Assembly (NCBI GenBank): GCA_905178155.1
Contig: CAJINV010000001.1
Location: 5,181,994-5,245,993 of the forward strand
DNA from: Amoebophrya sp. A120
Taxonomy: Eukaryota > Sar > Dinophyceae > Syndiniales > Amoebophryaceae
Direction: 5' to 3'
DNA: 64,000 bases
Shown here: one piece after another, positions 23,134 through 34,900 of the stretch
Layout of the letters: every line of letters begins with the position of its first letter
Numbering within the stretch: position 1 is the first letter of the stretch
The notes under the pieces: model-generated
Databases searched by the model: none
Seen by the model: only the letters and a program-made list of their open reading frames with translations
What the model was told of the DNA's origin: nothing
Program-made: the position numbers and the translations under genes

Positions 23134-25402
23134 TCAATCATCATCTTCATCCACTTGCATAAACGTCGACACTGTGGCCGTCGCAGCTGCTCGTCCCCGT
23201 TCTCGCCGATGATAAAACTTCTCCCCGCATCGCAGCTTCGAGGTGTTCGCGTCCCATGGCTCCACCGTCGCCGCGTCGGTGGGGGAAAAGGAAAACAAAA
23301 CTCTTGCGAAATGCATAATCATATTTTATTTGATACACCCGTCGCTGCGTCCGCCGTCGTTAACTGCAAGTCGTGTCCGTCACTTCTCGACGTCGCGCTG
23401 CCGAAACTCAACACATACGCAGGTCAGGGGATGTAGTGTCAATCTGCAAGACGATGGAGCTCTTGCGGATTGAAATGAACACTGGAAAGGCGATAACGCA
23501 GTCCATCGAACACAAACAAAGAAAGACGATGGCCACGCGTATGCCTCTCACGACGATCGAAAACGACGAAACAGCCCAAAACGAAACCAAAAGGGATGAC
23601 AAAACCAAACAAAAAAAAATTTTTTTTAAACAAAAAAATCCAATAGAAATCCGGACGAAATCCTTCATCCAGCGCGCCGAGCTCAAGGTAAGGCCATGCA
23701 CGAAGGGGAGAATGTCGTAGGTCCATCTCCTGTATCATGGTCCAGAACATTATCGCGGCGACCGGCGCCAGCCCCTCTGTGGCGAGACCGCGGACCGTCA
23801 TGCCGCCGATGGTGACGAGGAAATCCGTAACCCGCTGAAACAAGTCGACCTTGTGACACCGCGGCAAACTGTCAACAAAATCCGGTATGCTGGCACCGTC
23901 CAATTCTTTGGAGCAACTGTGCATCACGACGCCCGCAACGCGGTCTATCTCAATCAGGACGAGACTCAACACGCGGAGCCCGCCCCACCACAGAGGCTTC
24001 CCGAAGGCAGCTTTGGCCCGGTTAAGAAACTTCCGGCTCTTCTTCTGCAGCTTGTCATCACTTTTATCCAGAACTTTTTGGACGATGCTCTCCTGCTGCC
24101 TCCACAGCCCCGTGATACACTTTCCCACCGAAAGCCAGCGCGTCCGAACGAAACCGGTGACACGCTTCACGACCGACTCCGAAGAGCGAAGCTTGGTCTC
24201 CAGCAGCCTCTTCTTCGCGAGCAATTTGGGGTCGCTCGCGATGCGCTCCTTGTGGAATTTCTCCTGCTCCACCGAGGTCATGTGGTGCAAGCGTCTCTTC
24301 GATTCTTCGTCGTCGACGGTGTACAGCTCGACCAGCAATTCATCAGTAGTTTTTTGCCCCCGGACTGTCCCTTTCCTGTCGTTCGCTACCCGTCGCGGGG
24401 CGATCCACAAATTGACCGTCTTGGAGACCGCAGTTAACGTTCGGCGAAAATCCAGCCGCAGCAACGATCGCTATGCTGAGCAAAAGCTAAAGTAAGTATC
24501 GCTCTCGCAGCAAAAGCAAATGCAAAACGAAACTCAAACTCAAAGTCAAAAGCAGTCGCAAGAAAAATAATGCATCACAAGTTCCGCTGCTGATGTTGAT
24601 GCTGATGCTGATCAGCATGACAAACTAACTTTTAGTTGGTACGCAGCATGAGAAATCTAATCTCGCCATCATTGCTGGCGAGTTTCAATTTTGATTTTCT
24701 CATGCGATTTCTACTAGTGCTACTACTACTAGTGCGACTGCGATACTTTACTTATACTTTTGCAAAGCATAATCCACACAAGGTGACCATTGTGCTCGCG
24801 ACAATGTGGGCCAGATGCAACTGGCACTGGAGCCAGCTCACATTCCAGTGCGGCTCCTCCAACCGTTGGTCCGGGTCGTAGAAGCGTTGCGCGGTGGCAT
24901 ACTCGACCCAGCACTTGACTGCTTTTTTCACGTCGGACGCGGAGTCGGATGTGCAGATGAGCGACGGCCGCATTTTCAGCAGCTTGTTACCGACGCGACA
25001 CACCTTCGACCACATGCCGGGTAGCGGGAATCCGATGCTCCACGCGGATTCGTACAAATCCTGTAAAAAAACTTCATGGCCGGAGCCGGTGGATATGGTG
25101 GGCAAAACGGTATCGTGGGAGTAAACGATCATGGGGTCGCACCAGTCGCTTTTGTAGAGTGTGGCCCAGCAATTGAGGGCCTTGATTTCATCGCACGGGG
25201 TCGCGTCCGGGGAGATTCGTATCCCCACCTTCGGCCGGTTTTCTGCCTGACCCAGATCCCCCTTCACCCCCGTTCCATAGAGGTAGCCGGACTGCAGCAG
25301 ACGATGCGAATTTTCATCACCAAATGATCCCAGGTCCGGGGCGGACGGTGGAAGGAAAGTTGTTTTGACCGAGCGACCCGAGCGGCTGGCTATTCTGTTC
25401 AT
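23134..25402 (-). CDS. Membrane protein gene of unknown function (three exons or more)
   Basis: Possible ATG at 25402 (MNRIASRSGRSVKTTFLPPS). Exons: 25402 to about 24772, 24471 to about 23655, and about 23416-23134, ending ...FMQVDEDDD at a stop at 23134. The first junction crosses a TIR-bounded element and reads TLCGSLLRLDFRRTLTAV when it is removed. Hydrophobic segments: LHLAHIVASTMVTLCGLC, WWGGLRVLSLVLIEIDRVAG and RVTDFLVTIGGMTVRGLATEGLAPVAAIMFW (in part). A charged helical stretch (DDEESKRRLHHMTSVEQEKF) precedes the second. The last exon may contain a very short 38-base GT-AG intron at about 23338-23301. No family recognised. The gene could be continuous with the one at 25903-27729 through a frame conflict at 25370-25515. 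Confidence 0.6.
24472..24771 (-). mobile_element. Introner-like element, 300 bp
   Basis: Coding-strand ends TATGCTTTGCAAAAGTATAA and the inverted match of TATGCTGAGCAAAAGCTAAA, both continuing to AAGTATCGC. Plus-strand flanks ATCGC and ATCCA share ATC. Removing the element plus the repeated flank joins GGA T to CG TTG and keeps frame. Confidence 0.65.
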
Positions 25403-25902
25403 CGTTGCCGAAGCCAAAGTTCAAAAAGGCGTCGAAGCCATCCCCACTGTCTCCGCAAGCCGAACTCGCCGGCTGCGTGTCCACCTGGGCAGCAGGCTCC
25501 TCCTCCTCCTCTGGTGGTATTCGTATTACATGACTGCTTCAGCTTTTTTTTTCGTTTTCTTTTTCAATAGTTCCGCTTTCGACTACAAGCACAGGTCGAT
25601 TTATGTTTAGCATTACAAACACAACTACTACTGCAGTCAGAACTACTAGAAATAGAGTATGAATCTCGATCGAAACTAGTTCTACATTTGCAACTCGGCT
25701 TCACAATAGGACTACGAGTAGTGCCTCGAGTTTGAAACTGACAATGAACGCGAAGAAGATGAAGCTCGGCACCAAGATCCAGATGAAGTTGAAGAACAAG
25801 AACTGCTACTGGTAGTCGTAGTGGTACTGCGTGGCAAAGTAAAAGTATAAGTAAAGTAACACGGTATAATAGTAAATGTAAAAGTAAAACTAAAAATGAA
25901 AA

Positions 25903-27729
25903 TCAGGCACCACTCAAGGATGGGAGCAGGGTTTCCACCTTCTTCTTTACCGCCTTGCTGCTTTTGCCCGCCACCGGTTGAGACTGTTTTTTCTCCGCCT
26001 GCTTCAAGACGGATTTACTCGGCAACTGCTTCAACAAGGTAGACTTGGACGCGCGCACGCCACGTGCTGCTGAACTGCCGACGGCTGCGCTTCCCGAACT
26101 ACTACTGGAGCTGCTGCTCGACCCCGCGGTCGGTGGATCCGGGGGAAGATACTCCGCTTCGAAGTCGAAGTCGTCGAACGTATTCATATCACTATCCGCA
26201 GGCGAGATGGATGGCGCCGCTTGATTTCGCAGAAACTCGTGGTCAGTAGCACGAATGCTTTGCTCTCCCGATACCAAGTCACCGGACCCGAGAGAACTTG
26301 CTGGCAGCAGATGGCGCACAGCCGCCCCTAACTGTGCCAAGGCGCCAGAAGATGAGAAGCCGCCCACGTTCACGTTCTGGCTGCTGTTGATTTTGGAAGC
26401 GGTGCTGTTATTGTTCTTGTTCTTCGACGTACCAGGGGCAGCACCATTACACTTCGCATCACCGGCGGTGGAGATGCCGCTTGACAATAAGAACGAAACC
26501 AACCGGTTGCGGGCAGCAATCCGTCCGGCGTCGAAATACTTCAGCTCCGACCGAACTGCCTCCTTTCGCTCCTGGTCCGCTTCTTTGTTCCTGTCCTTCT
26601 CATCTTTCTGGGCGATAATTTTTGCTGCTTTCCTCGATATGCCGCCGGCTGCTACCTTCACATCATCACCGAACAGCTGGCTGCGATGATGATGGAACTG
26701 GTCGTCGTCCAGGTTGTAGTCGCCACCGTCGGGCAGCACCAAAGGAGCGTCATCTTCGGAAAGTCCCGCGTCGGTTATCTCAACCTCTTCGGCAATTTCC
26801 CGCATGACCCGCACCCGCCCGTTGCCCTGTTTCTTCACGATCGTTTCGTCGGCAAGAATATCGTCCTCCTCGTCCTCTGCCTCAGACTCGGAAACCTCAG
26901 CGTGGCGGTGGATGACGACTTTTTTCTTCCGGCGCGGGAGATTGAAGCAGGACTTGGAACTGCTCCGCTGCGCGTGATCAACGCGTAGCTCCGCCTGCCC
27001 TTGGGTAATCTTTTTGAACCGGGAGAAGAGGCCGGCACTGCTGGCGATTTTGAAGGTCTTGTTCCGCGCCTTTGCGGTTCCGCCTAAACTTTTCCCCAGT
27101 GCGAACCACTTGTACTCCTTCTTCCGGGTCGACTTTAGGTGCTCGAAGTTGTTGTCCTTCTTCTCGGGGTTGTTGAAGTACTTTTCTGGGTTCAGCGCCA
27201 AGTCCTGCGCAGCATCCAGCGAACCAGACGCACTACTACCTCCTGTCTCACTTTCCGCAGCTGGTGCTGCGTTCGGATTGGGTTTTGCGACGATCTTCCG
27301 CGTAGCAGCGTCGCCGCGGTCGATCGGCGCATTGAACCGGTCACACTGGTCTCGCACAAACTGTTCCCAAGCTGCCTCGCCTTCGACCACGCGGTCGGCC
27401 TTGAACGCGGAGAACCGCTTCCGCAAAGTATCCGACGTTGGCACGAGGGAAACGTTCTTGCTCTTCCTATTGCGTTTCAGAAACGCGCCGGAAGTAGTGT
27501 TGCTGTTCTTGTCATTCGGGTCGAAATAAGCTTCAAGAAGCCTCTGCAAGTTGGAGTATTGTTTGCCCGAAGCGCCAACTTGTTCACCAAAAAACCCGGC
27601 GTCTGCCCCGTCGCCCTTCTCGGCTGCACGTCGTGGCATCCTGGACCAACACGTGTGGAAAATTTGAACAAGAGCTGCTATTCCGCCGACAGTTGCAGCA
27701 ATGACGAAAGAGACCACGCAACCCCCCAC
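25903..27729 (-). CDS. Long single exon, Ser/Ala/acid-rich protein with N-terminal membrane segment, function unknown
   Basis: The open exon starts after a good acceptor (CCGCTTAG) at 27729, with VVSFVIAATVGGIAALVQIF as a hydrophobic segment at its very start; the true start codon lies in an upstream exon I cannot place. It then encodes a hydrophilic, largely disordered protein: basic patches (FLKRNRKSKNVSL), an acidic region (SESEAEDEEDDILADET), and Ser/Gly/Asn-rich segments including nine consecutive serines. The frame ends at 25903 (LPSLSGA). Alternatively, a GT-AG intron from G|GTGCCTGA at about 25909 to an acceptor at about 25515 continues the protein in frame as EEEEEPAAQVDTQPASSACG and DGFDAFLNFGFGNDEQN. 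That would carry it into or past the gene at 23134-25402. One hydrophobic helix plus a long disordered tail is all that can be said. Confidence 0.6.
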   Translation of the reverse strand: MGGCVVSFVIAATVGGIAALVQIFHTCWSRMPRRAAEKGDGADAGFFGEQVGASGKQYSNLQRLLEAYFDPNDKNSNTTSGAFLKRNRKSKNVSLVPTSDTLRKRFSAFKADRVVEGEAAWEQFVRDQCDRFNAPIDRGDAATRKIVAKPNPNAAPAAESETGGSSASGSLDAAQDLALNPEKYFNNPEKKDNNFEHLKSTRKKEYKWFALGKSLGGTAKARNKTFKIASSAGLFSRFKKITQGQAELRVDHAQRSSSKSCFNLPRRKKKVVIHRHAEVSESEAEDEEDDILADETIVKKQGNGRVRVMREIAEEVEITDAGLSEDDAPLVLPDGGDYNLDDDQFHHHRSQLFGDDVKVAAGGISRKAAKIIAQKDEKDRNKEADQERKEAVRSELKYFDAGRIAARNRLVSFLLSSGISTAGDAKCNGAAPGTSKNKNNNSTASKINSSQNVNVGGFSSSGALAQLGAAVRHLLPASSLGSGDLVSGEQSIRATDHEFLRNQAAPSISPADSDMNTFDDFDFEAEYLPPDPPTAGSSSSSSSSSGSAAVGSSAARGVRASKSTLLKQLPSKSVLKQAEKKQSQPVAGKSSKAVKKKVETLLPSLSGA

Positions 27730-28912
27730 CTAAGCGGGTGCCAGCTCATCACAACCTCGGAAGGACATCACGACCATTGATTGTTGCATTTGATGCTCTG
27801 GCAGTTCTATCCGAGAAAGAAAAGAAAAGCAGTAGTAGACGGAGGAAAACTAGGAAGGTGTTTTTACTTTTTGTTTTTCTTCGGCTCATCAAAAAGATCA
27901 AGATGTGTACTAATTTTACTGCTTGTCAAAGATGAGAGCTTCGCTTCTTAGTTTCCTTCTTTTCAGCGTGAGAATGCTTCTGAAATACTAATACAAATAT
28001 TGCAGTCTGATGCCCCTTGACATCTCTGATAAACTTCTGGCTACATATGAGAAAACCACGTCAGAGTCAAAATCTAAACCACTAACACAGGGCCCACGTC
28101 TCACGATGCCCAACAGCTGCGCAACGATAGCTTCCCCCCAACGACACGATGCTGAGATTTGTCGCTACTTGTACGCGCACGGCTACACGGATGCTTTCAC
28201 ACACACGTCGAAATCGACTCCGAGGACCACGACAGCTGAGCTTCAACTTAGTCTTTATTTGAAAGTCTGGCATTGCGGAACGACGACCCAGTAGATGAGC
28301 TTGCGACTTTGACGCACACATTTACGACGACGCCCCACGATCAAAACGATACGAACGAAATTGGTCACAATGCTGCTCGTTCCCCTCCAATCAACACACG
28401 AAAAGCAGCCGCTTCACAAAAATCATAAGAACTACGTCGAGATGTGGATCACACACGAGCTCGAGACTCGCGCTGTGGTTGTGGCTTTAAGATTTTTTCA
28501 TAGTGGTCTGCTTTTCAGCGTTCCGTAAGCGAACACCGGCAAAATAAAAAACATAAAGGCCCACGAAGCACGGCTCAGAGCTACTCACTACTTGCTGTAA
28601 TTTTTGTAATGCATGTGAAAGGGGGTCGAGCTGTGCACTTTCAAAAACATTCTGTCATTGTAGAAGCTCAGAATAGCTTCAAACTCTCGATATGTTTTTC
28701 TCGGCTGCTGGCAATGAAGATCTTGTTTTTTGCCATCCACGAAAATCAACTTTCGCCACCGCAATGTAGTACGTGAAGCGACATCATGTGCGAGACCACA
28801 CAAATGATCGCTTGCTTTAACACATGTAGCGCGATCTAGATCAACAAAACCACGTCGCCAGGATCATGCGCCTCAAGATCTTTCTGCGGCGAACACATCG
28901 AAAACGCGACGA
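27730..28912. other. 1.2-kb spacer without a supported gene
   Basis: Mixed A/T-rich sequence with only short unsupported frames on both strands. It should contain the 5' exon and promoter of the gene starting near 27729 and the 3' flank of the membrane protein gene at 28913-35291. Confidence 0.4.
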
Positions 28913-31900
28913 TCAAATAGCAGCTTCTTCTCTTGCTATCGAGACCGCAACTGACCGAACCAATGAGGAGACGGAAGGAAAAGAAACAGAAACGAAACGA
29001 AGACGAAGGGATGGAGCTGCCAAACGGAAACCGACCTTAAAAAATGCATAGTTAAATCTAGCTATTTTTATAGCTATAAAATCCGGAATTAATAAGGTTT
29101 TGTCCGTCCATAACCAATCATGAAGACAAGAGACAAGAGTATAATACGCTACTAGAGAAATAATCCTAGTACCTTGGAAACCCGGGGATGTAGGCTGTGT
29201 TGGATTGCGGGGGTGCGGGAGGGGGGGGGCAAGGGCCCCCCGCTCATAAACATGACTGCCCCGGGTAGCCTAAAAACAAGGGAAGGGCATGCCACTTCGT
29301 AATGTGGGGCGGGGGGGTGCGGGGGGGGCAAGGGCCCCCCGCTCATAAACGTGCCGCTTCCTATTGAAAGTCCCACTGTTTGGATTTTGCTACAACGTCG
29401 GCTGATCGCGCGCGCCCGCGGGCAACGCGGTCAACCAACGGAGACAGAAAGCGGCGATAGTAACCACGAGCGCTGCACGGGGAAGGCGTGCCACGATGAC
29501 ACAGATGGAAACCTTCTACAATACCTTCCGACCATCCTCCTAGAAAATCCCTGCCCCCGGGTAGCCAGAATAGGAATAGCTGTGCGAAACGCAGCAACTC
29601 GGAAAAAAAAGCCAAGCTCTGCCATTCCTTCCCAATACCTTGGGAACCACCTCCTGGCTTGCCTATTTACGAAAGTGCTGCGCCCCGGCATTTTTTCCCT
29701 CCTAGCCGAGGCCCGGGGCCGCCTCGCCCTCGCTGCTTGGCCCGGCGGGCGTTTCTTTTAGGCACAGCCATTGATTGGCGCGCTAGCGCTTCCCCTGGAG
29801 CACCGTGCTCGCCCCTTGGCCCTGTAGCTGCCCTCCGGTGGCCTGACCCATCCTGCCCTCATGCGGGGAAGGGCGGCGGCCGCCTTCTTCCAAAAGATAG
29901 AAAGATTGGCTCCAGGAGTGCGTCGCCGCGGTCTCCTGGGCGGGCGGCGGACAGCAGCGGGCCTCGGCATAGTCGCCGCAAAATAGCGGCAGCATGCCCT
30001 GAGTAGATAACTACGGCCGCGATTTTGGCAGCTACCTCCTTGCACTTGCGCGGCCGCCTGCGTGTCTGTTTATAGTTAGCCCGCGGACCCTTACTTCACC
30101 GCCTTGGCACACAGTCAGAAGAAAAAAAAAGCGCTTCCAAAATGTCGCGCTTTTCGTGGTTTTTGATCGTTCCCTACAGCTCGACCCCAATCTTTTGGGC
30201 CGACTGCAGTGGGTATTCGCAAATAGGAAAGAAGGCCACTCTGAAAGCCCTAGGGGCTTGCTCCAGGTTGAGCCGCAATTTTTGATGCTGTTTAAGGGTC
30301 TCAGAACTTTCCTCTACAGCCTTTGAGTCAAGTTCGTATCATTCTATAGTCTATAAAACTATCCTAATACCTTGGAAACCCGGGGATGTAGGCTGTGTTG
30401 GATTGCACGGCGAACATCATACCGATGAGCAAGCCAACGGAGGAGAAGATCTTCGAGGCCATCCTGACCTGGAAGCGCACGAAGATTTCGCGCTGCCAGA
30501 ACTCCAACACCGGCATGACCGCCTCCATATCCTGCTCGCTGCAGGAAAACAGGGATCGCTCGCTGACAAAGTTAACGGTCTGGTCGAGTTTGGTCAGCAC
30601 TGGCACGTTGTCCGCGATCATGCGCGTGTTGGCAAACGTCAGTGCTCGCTTGTACTTGATGTCTTCGCGGCTGCCGGCTCGGTCCAGTTTCTGGCTCATC
30701 GTCGTCCCGAGCATCTGGCTCATCGACACGCTGGCCCGGCGCGTGCTGCCGCCCCCGGGGGAGCTGCCGGTCGCGGGGGAATGCATGGCCTGCGAGGCGG
30801 CGATGTTTTGCAGAGGCTGCTCCGCGGGGGTGGCTTGCTGCAGGCTGGTTGACCCGAGGTGCGTCGAGGCGCGGTCGCCCTTGCCCCGCACGCTCACGCG
30901 ACTGGCGTGAATCTGTCGTCCCTCCAGGACAGCTTCGCAATCGATCTGCACCCACCAGCATATGATGCTGTCGAAGCCCAGTCGGTTCAACTGCAGGGTT
31001 GAACGGAAAATTGAAATTTTCTTTTTCGACATCTTTGACAAAACTTTTTTAATACCGATTCCTCCGGTGGGAAGCTGCACTTCGTCAAGTTTCTGTTTCT
31101 TTGTTCCAGTGTCAATGTCAAACCCAAGTGTGCATTAAACTATTCTTTTCAGATAACCAGAAAGAGATGAAACACCTAGAAATAAAACAGAAAAACATAG
31201 TACAGCGCTCCAGAATCGGTTGGCGGTAACCACTAGTTTTTCCTTGCTCGAGATCTCCATGTCATCAACCGCAACGTCACTACTCTGGTCCAGACGCATG
31301 AGGAATACCTGCAGGCTCTCCTGGTACTTGAACCCGAAGTGGAAGAAGTCGGTGCTGTTGTATATCGTGCAATGTCTCTTGATGCATACAGATACAGATC
31401 CTAGATAAAACATCATTGCAAAATTGGTATCGGGTATTCAAGCAAGAGCTGCAAAAAGAACAACTATACTGCTTGGGCTCAAGCTCAACGTCAACCAGTG
31501 AAAAAATGAATACAAGACATCCCTGATGAGGCACAGGAAGAAGGCGATCGGACTCATTCGGAGCAGGAGCGCGCGGCCGTAGCAGAAGCGGCACTATCAA
31601 ATGCAAAAGTGTCTGGGTCTGGAAGAGTGCAAGTTTGTCATGCTTGTCTGGCATGACTCGAGAATCTGTGTTGCATAGGCACGAAAAAGCCCTCTTACCT
31701 GTCATGCAAAAACGCAGCTTGCAATGCGGAAGACGTAAGACATGGCAGCCAAAAAATGTGTCATGCATAGCTGCGTCTCGCAGTGCGTCCATCATTCACT
31801 TTTAGCATTACAAGTTTCCAGACCCAGACATATTTACAATCCATAGGTACATGTCCAAGACGACGTTGAAACAGGCTCGTGCGCAGGCGAGAAAGGCCAC

Positions 31901-34900
31901 TCGCGCGCGGCGAGTCCGGATGTCGGAGCGCACATCGTCCACGAGCCGCATGTACTGTCTGGCAATGACGCGTATCAAATGTAAAAATGTCTGGGTCTGG
32001 AAGATTCTGAGATTTGTCATGCATGTTTTGCATGACCCAGGATGTCTGTAATGCACGACCGCGCATCACAGATTTTGAGCGGGCTTCCTGATGCCTACTC
32101 CGCATGACAAACGCCCTCCCCGCGTAGCACAAACTAGACTCCTCGTCTTGCTGGTCATGCAATACAGATTTTTGTTTTTCTAGAGTCCAAAGTTAGCATC
32201 ACAAGTTCCAATCTTCCAGACCCAGACACTTTTACATTTGATAACGCGGGCACCGATGGGGATGTAGAGGGAAAACAGCACCGTGGCTGCGACCAGGTCT
32301 AGCACCGTGTTGTACATCAAGCCTTTCTGTGGTGTCGTTTTGATACAGAGTGAATGAAACAAGTTTTCTAACTTGCCGAGTTTGAAGTACTTCTTTAGAA
32401 AATGCAAAAAATGCAAATAAGACGAATCAATAAACAAAAAGATGCTTTACGTCTTCCTTTTCTGCGTCTCTGCTCATTGGCAGCCATACACTCTCAACCA
32501 TGTAGACTCCGAAGAGAAAGTAGATGCCGAAGAGCAGAATGTAAAAGCTGGCACGAAAAATCCTTTTCCACATGCCAGGCGGCGGTCGGCACCCCCAGGA
32601 GCAGCCAGCGACGGCGGAAAAGGCCAATGGAAGTGCGGCTGTGCAGGCTGCTCGGAAGGACACCTATTTGTAGTTTCATACATCATCTTCGAGTCTAGGT
32701 TACTGTCGCGGCAATAGCTTCCATCTCAACTAGAAGGCCTCCTTGCCGAAGGAATGGGCCCAAGACCCAAAAAAACAGAAGAGCGATCTTAGTCTTTGTC
32801 ATTGTCTTTACTTACACAACAACTTCATGAAAAATTAGTACCTGCTCATCGTATTTGTCGTTGGTCCAGAACGTGTAGAAACCCATGGAGAAAGCGATGG
32901 GCTGAATCAGGAGGAAGAGCGCGCGCCACACCCAGAAGGTCTCCCGGGGCATGACACGCCAAATCTTCAAGAGGATCCAGATTCCGGCGTAGTTCAGAAA
33001 GAAGAGCATCAACCCACTCTCCCACACCGTGGCGGACAAAACGCTCGCAAAGACGAACCGGAACTCCTCAATCGTCTCCAACTCCTTCACGTCGCAACGG
33101 CCGTCCGTCCGTATGAACCCACTTCTTGCCTCGTGCCACCCGCAGGTTGGGTCCGCCTTGCACTGGCTCGCAGCGTTCGGTAGGTTGTTTTTCAGTCGGC
33201 ATGCTGTTGTCGTGGAGGAGTTCAGTCTGGGAGAATTCGCAATAAACTGAAGTACAGGAGGTCGTAAACGTGAAACTGAAACAACGGTGGAGACGACTAA
33301 AGCTAACCCCGGACTCAGCTCTTGCATCGCATCAAAACACATGCTCCTGCCTATGTGCGTGGAGCGAAGTACGTTGACCGAAGGATTTACTCCATAGCAA
33401 GGAAAAACACGCTGACGCTGAGCGTCATTCGTTACCATCTGATTTTGCCAACATGGCCGGGTCGTTTTCTCTGTAGGCATAAATCATATCGGCGGTATCA
33501 TAGAAGCATCCGCCAGTTGCCCGAAAGCTCATCCAAGCAATGAAAATCAACAGCGGTGGCACCTTTTTGTATACGTTGTTTTTGTTTTTCAATGCTGCTC
33601 ATTCTTCAAGTATGTCCACAGCTGCCAGCGCTACGGCAGCTATGCAATCTATCACCATTACCATAATTACAGACCGCCAGCTGACCAAGTAGAAGTGCTC
33701 AATACCAGCAACCGGATAATGTGTTGGACGAATTCTGCACGGGGATCTTGCCATGTTTTCTGCTTACAACATGGCGAGGCAATTCCCACGAAATCCATCC
33801 GATTCCCACGAACAAATACCCACCTCTTCGGGACGTAGCTCCTAGGTCGCTACTGCAAGAAAAAGCAGACTCGCTGTCCGTCCTCCATTCCAGGCCAACG
33901 AAATGTATGCCCACAGGCCCAACTACCATGCCTGTTCTAATTCCTAGCCCAGCCTCTGCGACATAGCTACTCAGTGTCTCCCTTACCTTGCGGGCCCAAT
34001 CCTCCGCTGATATCGATCCAAGTGGCCCCAAACGACCACACAGATTAACATTAAACTCTGCTCTGATCCCTGTTAAGCCACCGGAGCGGACAAGATCAAA
34101 GCCTACCTGAGGCACCTCTCCTGGCAATTCACTGAGGATGGGTCAAGACCACTAGCCCACCTGCGAAGCCCTTGCTTTACTCGTGTGTGCGCCCGGCACT
34201 GCAAGACGAGAAATATCAGCACCCACTGTGTCCGTGCCTCCATCCTAGTGGGGGGAAGATAAAAGGAAAAGAAGTAATAAAGTAAAAGCGTCACGCTTTC
34301 CTCCTAGCCATGCCATGCCAGACCTCCGTGATCCTGTCTCCTTGACCTTGTCCTAGCCGTACCAGTATCCATAAGCAACAAAATGATAAAAGCCCCGCGC
34401 AGGCGCCTACGAGCCATACCATGCCCCTGGGCTCTGATGCCCTGCTCCTCGAAACCGAGCTGCCTACTGCGTTTTCTCAAGCAAACTTTAGCGATCCCGA
34501 CCCCCAGTCTCCTCCTCAGGACCGGGTCCAATCGTCGCCCCACGCGCCAGCTATTACCGTAGCCATGCCTACTTCGGCCCCCAGTCAACCTAGACTGGGT
34601 CCAGCCAATCGAAAGAAAATTACCATGGCACGACCCCCGCCTCGAATGCGGGTCCAGTCGTGCTGCCGTGCATTGGCTCACCAGGGATCTGCATCTGCCA
34701 GCCCTTTCTACATAATTCTAGCACTTTCCGTCACTTACTCGAAAATGATGCACCGAGGTGCATCCGTACTTATTACTTAATACCAGCAACCGGATAATGT
34801 GTTGGACGAATTCTGCACGGGGGTCTTGCCATGTTTTCTGCTTCATGAAGAAACTTTGCGTCTTTGCAACTTTCCCCGTCGATAGAGCGTGGCCGCCGGT

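Noticed and set aside
29208-30360. Insert sequence as a retrotransposon or coding transposase
   Set aside because: ORFs in the insert are short, on both strands and Pro/Arg/Gly-rich from G-tracts; no reverse transcriptase or DDE-type motif was seen.
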